DNA from: Gigantopelta aegis
Taxonomy: Eukaryota > Mollusca > Gastropoda > Neomphalida > Peltospiridae
Length of the DNA: 64,000 bases
Assembly: GCF_016097555.1 (NCBI RefSeq)
Contig: NC_054702.1
Span: 66,522,478-66,586,477, forward strand
Direction: 5' to 3'
The position numbers and the translations under genes were made by a program. Numbering within the stretch: position 1 is the stretch's first letter; each line of letters opens with the position of its first letter. This document shows positions 1-11,249 of the stretch, in pieces. The notes below the pieces were generated by a model. The model did no database searches, had not been told where the DNA came from, and saw only the letters and a list, made by a program, of their open reading frames with translations.

Positions 1-115
1 TTACATCCCTAAACCAGCCTAGCGAGCGATCGCGACATGCCTCCAGTACCGGGTTTCAAGCCCGGTATCTACCAGCCTTGTTTAATCATTACTCCACCGA
101 TAAGGGTAGGATAAT
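1..115 (-). repeat. SINE fragment, family B (antisense)
   Basis: The complement of positions 35-90 resembles the tRNA-like head of the SINE at 171-441, with a B-box-like stretch around 'cgggtttcaagcccgg'. It is degenerate and cut by the window edge. Confidence 0.5.
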
Positions 116-170
116 CTAAAATACCTAAAACTGTTACTATAAATAGAGTATGATCACAAAGCTGAGTACC

Positions 171-441
171 GGCCTCGGTGGCGTAGTGGTTAAGCCATCG
201 GACTACAGGCTGGTAGGTACAGGGTTCGCAACCCGGTACCGGCTCCAGCCCAGAGCGAGTTCTTAAGGGCTCAATAGGTAGGTGTAAGGCCACTACACCC
301 TCTTCTCTCTCACTAACCAACTAACAACTAACCCACTGTCCTGGACAGACACCCCAGATAGCTGAGTTGTGTGCCCAGGACAGCATGTTTGAACCTTAAT
401 TGGATATAAACACGAAAATAAGTTGAAATGAAATGAAACGC
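171..441 (+). repeat. SINE, family B (tRNA-derived head)
   Basis: The head reads 'ggcgtagtggttaagccat' (A-box-like) followed by 'acagggttcgcaacccgg' (B-box-like), the layout of a tRNA-derived pol III promoter. A body with 'gagcgagttcttaagggctc' and a tail ending in 'gttgaaatgaaatg' follow. A near-identical copy lies at 38693-38965, which proves it is interspersed. No target-site duplication was resolved. Confidence 0.85.
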
Positions 442-448
442 TGAGTGG

Positions 449-452
<4 letters not shown>

Positions 453-527
<75 letters not shown>
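453..527. repeat. (TC)n microsatellite
   Basis: About 75 bases of nearly perfect TC repeat. It produces an artefactual Arg-Glu open frame on the minus strand. Confidence 0.97.
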
Positions 528-530
<3 letters not shown>

Positions 531-539
531 GTCATTAGT

Positions 540-1187
540 TTGAAAATTCTCATGTCCTTCTAAATTTCGGTCTTCGGCCCTGAGCTTCCCGTTGGACGTG
601 TCTTTAGGAAGTGTCATATTCACAAAACCAACACGAGGCGTGAATATATTGATGTATTGTGTCAATCTTGCAGGACCTGAAGGGACAACTGTCATGTCTG
701 ACTGTTTACCCAGCATACACTGGGCCAGTTCTCTTCTCGTGTTGTCTCTCGTGACATTGATCAGCGCTTTCGACGCGCTCAAAATGTTGACCGGTTAGCA
801 AAAAAAATCTAACCATCGTGTCTTTTGCTATATTTACAAATAAATAATAAGAGAAAACTATTTCTCGAAACATACGAATTTTATAGATTTGCACAGACAT
901 TTCTTTAAACAAGCCAGCTTGTGAATCGTTATATGAGTGAAGAAAAAAATATTTTTTTGTGTATATTTAATGATGGAACTGTCTAACAACAAATTCAAGC
1001 ATTGCAAGTTTTTTTGTAGGTTTGTTTTTCAAGCTATTGTAAACAGGTTTTAAACTACATGTATAACATTATACAAAGGGCAAGATCTAACAAAAATTAT
1101 TGTGAAGAAAATATTAAGCGAAACTATGGAAGCTGATAATATGTACATACCCCATAAAAATCAAGCAACTAATGTTTTTTCTCCCAA

Positions 1188-1188
<1 letters not shown>
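540..1188. other. No recognised gene
   Basis: A minus-strand frame covers about 540-782 ahead of the TC repeat, but its sequence matches no family I recognise and it has no clear splice context. The rest is AT-rich and non-coding in appearance. Confidence 0.5.

Positions 1189-1251
<63 letters not shown>
1189..1251. repeat. (TA)n microsatellite
   Basis: About 60 bases of uninterrupted TA dinucleotides. Confidence 0.97.
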
Positions 1252-1254
<3 letters not shown>

Positions 1255-1369
1255 ACTTAAACAGTATTAGTAATATGCCATACATACATACCTGAGGCAA
1301 AACATCCCAAAATATCAATACAAACATTGAACAAGTTTTATTGTAATTTAAAATATATAGATAATAAAT

Positions 1370-1370
1370 G

Positions 1371-1418
<48 letters not shown>

Positions 1419-1425
1419 CTCTCTC

Positions 1426-1503
<78 letters not shown>
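1370..1503. repeat. (CT)n then (GT)n microsatellite
   Basis: About 120 bases of CT with a few CC interruptions, ending in a short GT run. It pairs as an inverted repeat with the GA tract at 1587-1658. Confidence 0.96.
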
Positions 1504-1585
1504 GTATATTATATTATATTTATTTGTTGGATATACCCAAAATACTGTCACATGACGCCTTAGAATATATTTAAAGACTATAGGT

Positions 1586-1586
<1 letters not shown>

Positions 1587-1658
<72 letters not shown>
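1587..1658. repeat. (GA)n microsatellite
   Basis: About 70 bases of GA with one 'ggagga' interruption. It lies 84 bases from the CT tract in complementary orientation. Confidence 0.96.
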
Positions 1659-1660
<2 letters not shown>

Positions 1661-2140
1661 TTGGAGTATATTACATGCACATACAGTTGTAGTTCTCCTT
1701 AGAATAGCCTTTAACATATTTAGGTATTTCAAAACAAAAAAGGTTTATTCTTTATCTAATTATTTATAGTTAAAGTTGGCATAAAATGTCATATTGAACT
1801 GGATGCGATCATATATACTTTACTTCGGCAAAGAAAAAGCATAAATTAAAAATAATTGTATTAAATCCATATAATATTTATTTGTAAGCTGATACTCTTT
1901 TTTATGGCGTTGAGATCGCTAAGTACACATTGTAATTATAATAAATGTAGTATATAACAACGGACGTACACATCCGAGGAGTGTAAGAACGTTTTACAGC
2001 ATGGCATGCGTACAATATTATTATTTTTAATATAAGCTTAAGAACAGTAATGATAACAAATTAAGTCTTGCTATTTTCTACTTACCTTCATAACCTTGTC
2101 AGAACAACCTGTGGATTTTGTCTTGTGCAAAGTTAGGGAC
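1659..2140. other. AT-rich, no gene seen
   Basis: No coding frame, RNA gene or clear repeat was recognised here. Confidence 0.5.
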
Positions 2141-2486
2141 ATTCCCGAGTTTGCTGCATTGTAAGATGTTTCCGACTAATAAAATACTTCTACGATTAAA
2201 CTTACATATTAAATACATTTTCTTGTTTAGAATATTAGCGTCTGTATATTCAATGTGATTTCTGGTCGTCTTAATATTTGTAAGAAGCCCAAACTGGATT
2301 TTGTCTAAATATTTTTTAGAAAATAAAATGAAAATTAACCTAGTACAAATATTAAAACGACCAGAAACACGTTTAATATACAGCCACTAATATTCGAAAC
2401 AAGAAAATATATTTAATATGTAAGTTTAATCGTAGAACTATTTTATTAGTCGATAACATCTTAAAACATTGCAGCAAACTCGGGAA
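2141..2486. mobile_element. Foldback element with ~143-bp inverted arms
   Basis: The left arm (2141-2282) begins 'attcccgagtttgctgca'. It is the near-perfect reverse complement of the right arm (2344-2486), which ends 'gcagcaaactcgggaat'. The loop is about 61 bases. Related single-arm pieces containing 'aatatacagccactaatatt' occur near 40390-40455. It has no coding capacity, so it is a non-autonomous foldback or MITE-like element. No terminal target duplication was resolved. Confidence 0.88.
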
Positions 2487-3352
2487 TGATTTTATCTTTG
2501 AGATTCAGCTTGAGAAACGCAAGAAAAGAAAAGAAAAACATAAGTAAAGCAAAATAAGTATTTAAAGATCACAGAGTATCCCAGATACAATATCTGAGAT
2601 TTTGGCATCATCGGATATTTATTTAACCGCGTATATCTATTTAACTTTTAATGTATACCATATTTTTCATTAACCTTAACACTAATCTCAAACTAAAGAA
2701 CTACTCAATTTACGGCTTTTTTTAATGAATCATATTATTTAAAAGAGTATTTATACAATGTTGCAATGCTTGAGATGGTCTTTAAGTCAGATATCATGTT
2801 CGTGTTGTGTTGCTCAGGAACAAAAGGCAAAGGGAGTTACAATAAACATATGACACGTCTGCCATAAACTTAAATTGTACGAACATGTTTGGTTATTTAC
2901 CAAAATCTTTACCAAGCAAACTCTCTGTATTGTCAGTGAGAGTCTGGCGGCATTAAAACGGCTTGACAACATTGCACGGTAAACAGTCATGTGCGGGCGG
3001 CGACACGCGGTGGATTGTCTCCTCTTGCGTGGCCTCCAAGGACAAAAAGGTTGTCATAAAAGCGAATCCGTCATCACCGTGGGTTAGAAGTAACTTGTGT
3101 CGTGGCAGTGCTAGACCAGTTTATGCGTTTTAAGGGGAAACGATACTATCGCACTATATTTGGCGGCGGTAGACTAACAGAACGACAGTGACTTGACGTC
3201 ACTAAGGATAGGTTTAACGCTGAAACATACACAATGACGTAACAGAAGACCGTCCATCTATATAGGCTATAGCCATAGTTTGCTTTTAGTTTACAAAACA
3301 TGTTTTCTTATATATAATTTTAGTTTTTGTTGCCGTACCATGATCAAAATCC
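2487..3352. other. No recognised gene
   Basis: Mixed-composition sequence. The part from about 2940 to 3240 is less AT-rich than its surroundings ('gtgcgggcggcgacacgcgg'), but no open frame or splice structure was found. Confidence 0.4.
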
Positions 3353-3535
3353 GGGGGGGGGGGGGGGGGGGGGGGGGCACCACTTTTTATAAACAAATGA
3401 AACACTATATAAATTATACCCTGAGTTGTGTATGCTATTTTCTGGAGTAAAAAAAAAGAAGAAAAAAGTGAGATTCTCAGGAGGGCAACTCCACCCCCTG
3501 CCCCCCGGAGGGTACGGCCCTACAGAAACATTCTG
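3353..3535. repeat. Poly(G) run plus interspersed repeat
   Basis: A run of about 25 G is followed by a module containing 'tatgctattttctggag' and 'ggagggtacggccct'. The same module occurs in reverse orientation at 41048-41145 ('cagccgtaccctctggggg', 'ctccagaaaatagcata'). Confidence 0.7.
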
Positions 3536-3539
3536 CTGA

Positions 3540-3770
3540 TCCCACCTTTTGGTGCGATGGGTCCCAGGATCGGGTTTTTTCTCTAGTACCCCACGACTGA
3601 AACACCTATGGGAAGTACAAATAACAGATCCCTTGCTGTCTTGTCGTTAAGGGTAACCTATGTGGTGGTGGCAGATTTACACGTTTTCTATCGACCAAAC
3701 GTCGAAATAGCCATATTATGTTAGACACAAATAGCCGTAGTTTAAAATGTGCTGAGGTGTAGTTAAAAAT
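3540..3770 (+). repeat. Degenerate SINE, family A body
   Basis: The marks 'taccccacgactg', 'aacagatcccttgct' and 'aaatgtgctgaggtgt' keep the order seen in intact family A copies such as 58735-59063. The sequence is strongly diverged. Confidence 0.6.
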
Positions 3771-4000
3771 ATTATTTTCGTTTTCTTTCGAATCTTATGT
3801 CCGATTGGTATGCTTATATATTTTATGTGTTAACCTAACAAATCTTTAAATTCAAAAGTTTGGCATGTAATCCTTTTAGCAGTATAAGATTGTTTATTCC
3901 AATATGTTGCCACGGTATAATACTATTGTAAATAGAAAATGATTAATCCATATTTTAATAAAGGCGAGTTTAGGACGTCTGTGGAAATTATACCTATACA

Positions 4001-4328
4001 AAGAAAGAAAGAAATATTTTATTTAACGACGCACTCAACACATTTTATTTACGGTTATATGGCGTCAGACATATGGTCAAGGACCACACAGATACTGAGA
4101 GAGGAAACCCGCTGTCGTCACTTCACGGGCTACTCTTTTCGATTAGCAGCAAGGGATCTTTCATATGCATTATCCCACAGACAGGGTAGTACATACCACG
4201 GCCTTTGTTATACCAGTCGTGGTGCACTGGCTAAAACGAGAAATAGCCCAATGGGCTCACCGGCGGGGATCGATCCCACACCGACCGCGCATCAAGAGAA
4301 CGCTGTACCACTGGGCTACGTCCTGCCC
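4001..4328 (-). repeat. SINE, family A, near full length (antisense)
   Basis: Read on the minus strand it starts with a tRNA-like head ('gtagcccagtggtacagc', then 'gggatcgatccccgcc'). The body contains 'gtggtatgtactaccctg' and 'agcgggtttcctctctca'. It ends in 'gtgcgtcgttaaataaaa' plus a (TTTC)n tail. This is the best reference here for the family that recurs many times in the window. Confidence 0.9.
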
Positions 4329-4407
4329 TCTATACCTATAGAGTATATATGCACATTCATTACGAACGACACAACCGTTATCCGTGATCAAGACCGTATC
4401 TCTGCAC

Positions 4408-4770
4408 ACATCGGCCTCGGTGGCGTCGTGGCAGGCCATCGGTCTACAGGCTGGTAGGTACTGGGTTCGGATCCCAGTCGAGGCATGGCATTTTTAATCC
4501 AGATACCGACTCCAAACCCTGAGTGAGTGCTCCGCAAGGCTCAATGGGTAGGTATAAACCACTTGCACCGACCAGTAATCCATAACTGGTTCAACAAAGG
4601 CCATGGTTTGTGCTATCCTGCCTGTGGGAAGCGCAAATAACAGATCCCATGCTGCTAATCGGAAGAGTAGCCCATGTAGTGATTCTTAACCATATGTCTG
4701 ACGCCATATAACCGTAAATAAAATGTGTTGAGTGCGTCGTTAAATAAAACATTTCTTTCTTTCTTTCGTA
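4408..4770 (+). repeat. Chimeric SINE: B-type head, A-type body
   Basis: The head is of family B type ('cggcctcggtggcgtcgtgg', 'ggttcggatcccag'). From about 4580 it switches to the family A body and tail ('ggccatggtttgtgctatcc', 'catataaccgtaaataaa', 'gcgtcgttaaataaaac', then (TTTC)n). Two tRNA heads therefore share one tail, as expected when SINEs use the same LINE machinery (inference). Confidence 0.82.
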
Positions 4771-4796
4771 TGTCTGCACAATGAAGAGTCGAATGG

Positions 4797-5690
4797 TGTG
4801 ACGGAACATGCTCTTAATTTTGTTTTCGCCTGTGGCGATATTAATTGTTTTAGAGGGCCGTGTGCAGTTCCAATATGCACTTAAGCCCAGGTGGGTACTT
4901 TGTTACGTGATACCTCTGCGCGACGGCTGTGTGCAGTTTCTATAACACACCCAGCCCAGTTGCGGAGGCCGTGTGGCCAGTAGTTACGTAATACCTCCGC
5001 GCGACCATGGAATTTCTAGCGAACTGGCGACATTAAGTCTGACCATCTGAGAAAAAGAATACCGCTTGGTCGCTGTGGAAATAGCACTTGTAGGGATTCG
5101 GTGCCGCGATGTACCCCCAGGCGATATTCGGCTTTTATGATAAATAGCTAGGGTTTTAGACATATCGGAGAGAAACATAGGAAGGCTTCCAGGGATCGCT
5201 GTCCGGACTGGTAATTATATATTTTCTGCTCTGTTGTATAACCTTGATGTGATTGATGTGACTTTAAATATTTTAATACTGTATTATACCAATATTATTT
5301 AGACGGTGCTGCCGGTCATCTGACGCAGTAAACTGTAGGCTCACTGATCTAATATATATAAAAAGCTTAACCAGTCATCCTAGAGGACCTAGGTAAACTG
5401 TAGGTTATTGTCTTTATTGTGATAGGTACCAGTATTAAGTCTGTATTACAAGGTTATTGAATGAGTAGTAAGGGTTAATTAAAAATGAACCAGTTAGGAA
5501 TAGAGTTGTAATTCCTTTATTAATTAAGTTCCCCTGGAAGCGTTTCTCAATTATGACACGTGTGGGTGTTGTGTCACGGTGAAGTGATTAGCATATTGTG
5601 TAAACTAGACACCTAGAGATTAACTAATTAAGTGATCAGTTCTGGGTTGTTAACATCAGCTAATACCTTAGGAGATATAAGGACAATTAT
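4797..5690 (+). mobile_element. Gypsy copy 1, 5' LTR (3' boundary uncertain)
   Basis: It begins 'tgtgacggaacatgctc'. It matches the LTR at 19028-20457 almost base for base up to 'ctgggttgttaa' (about 5653), where the two diverge. Either the LTR is shortened here or a deletion joins it directly to gag. A third, noisier copy is at 15560-16990. Confidence 0.75.
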
Positions 5691-7184
5691 TATCCAGGAA
5701 GTTTTTGGTGATAGTCCTGTTATGGAAGACAGTGAGATTGTTCCAGAGATAGAGATAAATGAGTTAAGTGTGGAACAACAATTAGCTTTTAAAAAGCTTG
5801 AGTACGAAAGAGAAGAACGTGCATTAGATAGAGAGAGAGTTAGAGAGAGAGAAGAGAGAGAAAGAGAGAGAGAGAGAGAAAAAGAAGATAGAGAGAGAGA
5901 GAAAGAGAAGGAAGGGATAGAGAAGAGAGAGATGGAGAGAGAGAAGAGAGAGATAGGGATAGAGAATTCCAGTTGGCAAAATTAAAAGTGGAACATGAGT
6001 TAAAGTTGAATACTGAAGAAGTTAGACGGGCAGCCGGAAATGGTTTTAACATGTCGGAGGCTTATAGATGAGTGCCTGTATTTGATGACCAGGAGGTAGA
6101 TATGTTCTTCCAACTTTTTGAACGGGCCGCTAAGCAGCTAAATTGGCCGCAGTCTAAGTGGACATTGTTAGCCGTGTCTAAGTTTAAGGGGAAGGCTAGT
6201 GTAGCTGATAATTCAATGAGTGATGAGCGAGCAAGTCAGTACGACCTAGTTAAGGCGGCAGTGTTGAGGGCGTATGAATTGCGACCTGAGGATTATCGTT
6301 TACGGTATAGCGAGTTGAGAAAAACGCAGGGTCAGTCTTATAGTGAGTTTGTGGCTAAGAAGGCAGGGATGTTTGATAAATGGATGGTGTCTCATCAGGT
6401 GGAGTCATATACCGAGTTACGGGAGTTGTTGATCTTACAGGACATTAAAAATGGATTACCAGTTAGCTTACGTATTCATTTAGAGGATCGTGATGTCAAA
6501 CAGATAGAGGAGGCAGGCATAGTGGCAGATGACTACGTGTTAATACACAAAGCTCAGGCAGTACAGGGTAGCTCTATACAACAGGGTGATCAGAAGACAT
6601 TTCAGCCAGGGTTTTCCCGGGAAAGTAACTATCGGGGAGAGTCATCTAGTTGGTCAGCTAGTCAGGCAAGAGATGCACCTGGTGGGCAAAGTAAGGATAG
6701 GCCTGCATTATCAGCCAATGCACGAACCTTTTGTCCACATTGCAGTTACTGTAAAAAGGATAACCATCTTGTCGGGGACTGTTTTAAAAGAAAACGCGAT
6801 AATGCGCAAGTGCTCGGTTTAGTGAGGTCAGCTCCGTTAGCGAGAGAGTTAATGGTTAGTCCCATGGCAGTGGAAGTAAACCCGTATGTATCCACTGGTA
6901 TGGTTTGTGATGTGAAACAAGAATTGAGTCCTAAGGCAATATCAATCTATCGAGATACCGGGTGTAGTCAGTCGCTGATCACGTCGGAGTGTTTAGCTGG
7001 TATTGAGAATTCAGATACAGGACGTAGTTTGGCTTTAACCTCGGTTACTGGAGAAAATATGGTTGTCCGGTTACATAACGTTTTCTTGTGTTCGAAGTTT
7101 GTGACGGGACCAGTCATTATGGGTGTTGTAAAGGACTTGCCTGTTGAAAACATAGGAGTTTTGTTGGGTAATGATTTGACATAG
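5632..7184 (+). pseudogene. Gypsy copy 1 gag and protease
   Basis: The first part (5632-5985) encodes a Glu/Arg-rich coiled coil partly made of a GA repeat. A frame shift in that repeat ends the frame. The adjoining frame carries a TGA at 6069-6071 just ahead of the main frame (6072-7184). The main frame has a capsid-like region of the SCAN-related gag type ('FQLFERAAKQLNWPQ', residues 13-27). Next comes a zinc knuckle of the C-X2-C-X4-H-X4-C form (about residues 224-237). It ends in an aspartyl protease start with 'YRDTGCSQSLI' (about 294-304). This is an LTR retrotransposon, broken by one frameshift and one stop. Confidence 0.85.
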
Positions 7185-8200
7185 TCAGTGTCGTCAGCCA
7201 AAATGTGATCAATTATTAATTAAAGAGAGCCCTTTACCAATAGAAGAGAGTGAGGTTGATGAGATTAGATATCCTGCGTGTGTAAAGACTAGGGCTATGG
7301 CCAGTATGGTAACACGAGACCCAGAGGATATTTGTGATTTGTCTGATACGTGTGTGAGTCATGAAATTGGAGTGGATGAGGTTATCAGTAAAATGGTAGA
7401 TAAGTCAACTGAGGAATTAAATGTGGTGGAACCTGTTGATCTCCCGCAGAGGGGAATTGAACCAGTTGTGTTTGATAGAGGGGATTTACCTTGTAATAGA
7501 CAAAGAGTTAATTCTAGAGCAGGGGGCTGATGCAAAATTGTTGGCAGCTCGCACTACATTGTTAACAGAGGGTGAGACGGAGGATCAGATGTCAGGTAAT
7601 GATATCCACAAGGGAGTATTAATGAATAAGAGAGTTAGAGATAGGAAGGCTAGGAAGCAACTGAGCCATGCTCAGAGCAAAATAAAATCAGTGGGATAGG
7701 AAGACTAGGAGTCGGGAGTTTAAACCAGGGGATAAGGTGCTGCTGTACCTTCCCATTAAACGGGGTTCATTGCAGAACAGGTATTTCGGGCCCTATGTTG
7801 TGCACAAACGGGTTAATGAGACAGGGTATGTGATAAACACTCCTGATAGGGTTAGGAAAAGTAGGTATTGTCACATCAATTTGCTAAAAGGTTATTTTGA
7901 CAGACTGCCGATAGTTCCAGTGATACCTGTCCAAATTGGGAGTCACTCAATTTCCTGTGATGACGTCAAGACTGCAGAGAGAAAATTAACCAACAGCCAG
8001 ATTCTAGCGAGAAAAGTTGACTACGCTGATACAAGACAATGTTTCCAATTGTCAGGACCTTCCAACGGTTACCAATACCTTAAGCCAGGATGTGCGCTTG
8101 GAACCCAACGCTACACCGATTCGACAGCATGCCTATCGGAGAAAACCTGGAAAACGTGCGACACTGAAAAAGAAGGAAACGAAGTTCCAGTGGTCAGATG
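7185..8200 (+). pseudogene. Gypsy copy 1 integrase remnant with GPY/F module
   Basis: After the protease stop, several short frames remain. The zinc-binding part and catalytic core of integrase are not recognisable, so most of the gene appears deleted. From about 7706 the integrase C-terminal GPY/F module is clear ('FKPGDKVLLYLP', 'FGPYVV', 'YCHINLLKGYF'). It precedes the RNase H rather than following it. Just after it (8040-8150) comes a short RT-leader-like stretch ('PIRQHAYR') that jumps straight into RNase H, so the RT core is missing. Confidence 0.8.
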
Positions 8201-8652
8201 AATGCGAGAAGTCATTCAACCGTCTCAAGCAGATGCGCTACTCGTCTCCCGTGATGGCAGCGCCAGACTACCGAATGCCTTTCAAGCTAGCTGTGGATGC
8301 CAGTGACGTGGGAGCTGGAGCTGTGCTGTTCCAGGAAGACGAAAATGGACTGGACCATCCTGTAAGTTTCTTCTCCCAAAAGTTTGACAAACACCAGGTG
8401 AACTATTCCACTATAGAGAAGGAAGCTTTGGCCATGGTACAAGCTCTGAAGCATTTTCAGATCTACGTGAAATCGGCAGTGCATCAAGTGGTGGTCTTTA
8501 CTGATCATAATCCGCTTACCTTCATTCACAGAATGAAAGCCACCAACCAGAGAGTTTTGAGATGGAGTCTTCTTCTGCAAGAATACCCAATTACCATTGA
8601 ACATATCAAGGGCACATTCAAGGTAATCGCTGATGCCCTGTCCCGAAGTTGA
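8160..8652 (+). pseudogene. Gypsy copy 1 RNase H domain
   Basis: An open frame ends in TGA at 8650-8652. It contains RNase H marks of Ty3/gypsy elements: 'LAVDASDVGAGAVLFQ', 'YSTIEKEALAMV', 'FTDHNPLTFI' and the terminal 'IADALSRS'. The RT fingers and palm are absent upstream. The frame closes about 190 bases before the position where the 3' LTR begins in intact copies, with no integrase after it. Confidence 0.88.
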
Positions 8653-8838
8653 ACGTTATGATAATGTGTTGACATTCTTGATTTCTGTTTTGTTTATATA
8701 TTTTTTATTTTTATACCAGGGACTCAGAGACTCAGTGTGATTACTGGTAGTCACCTTATTATTACATGTGTTATAAATGCCCGGATGCGTCGGTTAACAC
8801 ACTTTTGTTTTAATGTAGTATATTTCCCTATTCCTAGA

Positions 8839-11249
8839 GGGTGTACACTACCAAATCAAATCCCATAGACGACAATAGTAACATATACGGCTAAAACTCT
8901 TACCTGCAACGTATCAACCGACATAAACGCCACAGATATAAATACTACCACCCCTTACACTTAAAGTGAATCAGAAAAAAATGGGGGTCAAGCTGCTCGT
9001 TTCTGAGATAACGGGTAGCGTCTATGACTACCCTAGTTTCGCACAAAATTTGAGTACTTTTTTTTACAGGTACCCCATACATGTTTCAAGCACAAGGCTA
9101 CTTGACACATTGGCACTAGATGAAATAAAATTGCACATTTATTTTACCCAGATGAAACTATTATTTTTTACAACCAACACACTGACATTTATAACCAATC
9201 ACAGGACTTGTGGTGTTCACTTCGCTATCAAAAGTTCGGTGCAACTCGAACTTTGACCCAGCCGGAAGTTATTTGGTATTGTACTACCTATACTGATAAC
9301 ATACATTTTACAAAAAGTGTCCAGCTATGTGTCTTTATGACAACCAGGATCTGGTGTATTCTGACATAAACTGACAACCTCACTGAAACTGTTGTTTCTA
9401 CAGTGCAACCTAATATAATGTACCCCTCAAAAAGCATATATATTGCATATAGTTTTGTACAAATGCAATATGTCATATTAAACAACAAAATGTTTTAAAA
9501 TAAAACTCCTGAAGATATTTACTTTCAGTTGGCTGTGTGTACTCAGGTATATATGTAGAGACAACAAAGATAGTCAGAGTACCTCTACCCCTTTAAAGAA
9601 TTCCATTAAAACACATGCACTTGATTAACCCCTAGATTATGAAGACCTTAACAGGCACATCAAAGAAATATCAGTATTAAAAAAATACACTGTCTGAGGA
9701 AGGAAACACAAACATGACTGTACCTGTATGAAGTAATGACTTAATGTCCTGAACATTAGTGTTGGGAGGAAATCCTGTATGCTGGGTGTGGGTGTCTTCA
9801 AGTTACCAGGTGTGGGAATTTCGAATCCATCGGCCATGCTGATTTTCATAATGAACCATCAAAACCAATGGCAGCCACCAATATTCCTGACTATATTTTA
9901 TTTATAGCCTACTGTAGTTGGAGGTTTTAATAGTTGTGATATCTGGAATAATCATGCAGCTTTAACACATTTATTTTTTATTAATTACCGAAAAAAACTG
10001 TTTTTAAATGACAAAATTACCCGAACATCTATTTTCTTGCATTATTTTCTAATCCGGATGAATACAATATGTACATTAGATGTATTCCTACAATCTGTAA
10101 TCCAGCATTTTATTTAGCTAGTAACATTAGGTAATACAGCTTTAACAATAAAATAAATTATCAACTTAATCCAAGGCAGATAATCAAATCTGAAAAAATT
10201 GGTTCTGAATCTAGTATAAACTCAAAATGCTTTTCATGAGAGCTAACTAAGTGATTATTAAGAAACAAAAATGATCTGGAGATCTAAGTATATGTTTAAC
10301 AACCTTATTGTTATGTACAAATAAGAACAGAAGGCACAATAGTGACAACAAATTTAATTATGTTTTTGGCAAAGTTTTTCTTCAAATTTACTTTAAATTT
10401 TTTGCATAAAACTACAAATTTGTCTAAAATATAACTTAGCACCCTATAAATATGTCAAAATGACAATAAAAATCAACTTTGTTATTAAAATCTTAGTTCA
10501 GGTTGCCTATATATAATACCATATTTAAGAGCAGTTGTATATGGCAAGTCAAATACCATGTAAAAAGAAATTATTGAAATCTTTACAGTATGAATTATAG
10601 GCCAAAACCAACTTTTCTTCAGTGCTAACTTTGATTCAAACTCCATTCAGAGCCATGTACAGAGATTATTGTCAAGGTCAAGGTCATTGTGAACTTGCAT
10701 GATCGAGTGATGGCTAATTAATCAACCAGTATTGTTTAATTAAATAAAATGACAAAATCATAATATTTTTTATTATGCACTGAATATGTGCTATAGGGTG
10801 TACACTACCAAATCAAATCCCATAGACGACAATAGTAACATATACGGCTAAAACTCCTACCTGCAACGTATCAACCGACATAAACGCCACGGATATAAAT
10901 ACTACCACCCCTTACACTTAAAGTGAATCAGAAAAAAATGGGGGTCAAGCTGCTCGTTTCTGAGATAACAGGTAGCGTCTATGACTACCCTAGTTTCGCA
11001 CAAAATTTGAGTACTTTTTTTTACAGGTACCCCATACATGTTTCAAGCACAAGGCTACTTGACACATTGGTACTAGATGAAATAAAATTGCACATTTATT
11101 TTACCCAGATGAAACTAATATTTTTTACAACCAACACACTCACATTTATAACCAATCACAGGACTTGTGGTGTTCACTTCGCTATCAAAAGTTCGGTGCA
11201 ACTCGAACTTTGACCCAGCCGGAAGTTATTTGGTATTGTACTACCTATA
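8839..11249. mobile_element. 2.4-kb insertion with 454-bp terminal direct repeats
   Basis: Repeats at 8839-9292 and 10796-11249 differ at about six positions. They flank about 1.5 kb of AT-rich sequence without coding signal. The left flank '...ttcctagag' and right flank 'tagaggaaatatcc' join to give exactly the gypsy sequence seen intact at 18990-19010, so the whole block was inserted into gypsy copy 1. Each repeat holds a 96-codon frame starting MNQKKMGV, of unknown meaning. The repeat ends are weakly inverted ('tatagggtgtac' against 'gtactacctata'). An LTR element without coding genes, or two copies of one element trapping spacer, are both possible. Confidence 0.75.

Noticed and set aside
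396..782. 128-codon minus-strand frame with a Glu-Arg tract
   Set aside because: The tract is the TC microsatellite read in reverse. The remainder matches no family and lacks splice support.
3939..4457. 172-codon plus-strand frame
   Set aside because: It lies over an antisense SINE. Similar frames appear over other SINE copies (35012-35377, 49763-50134).
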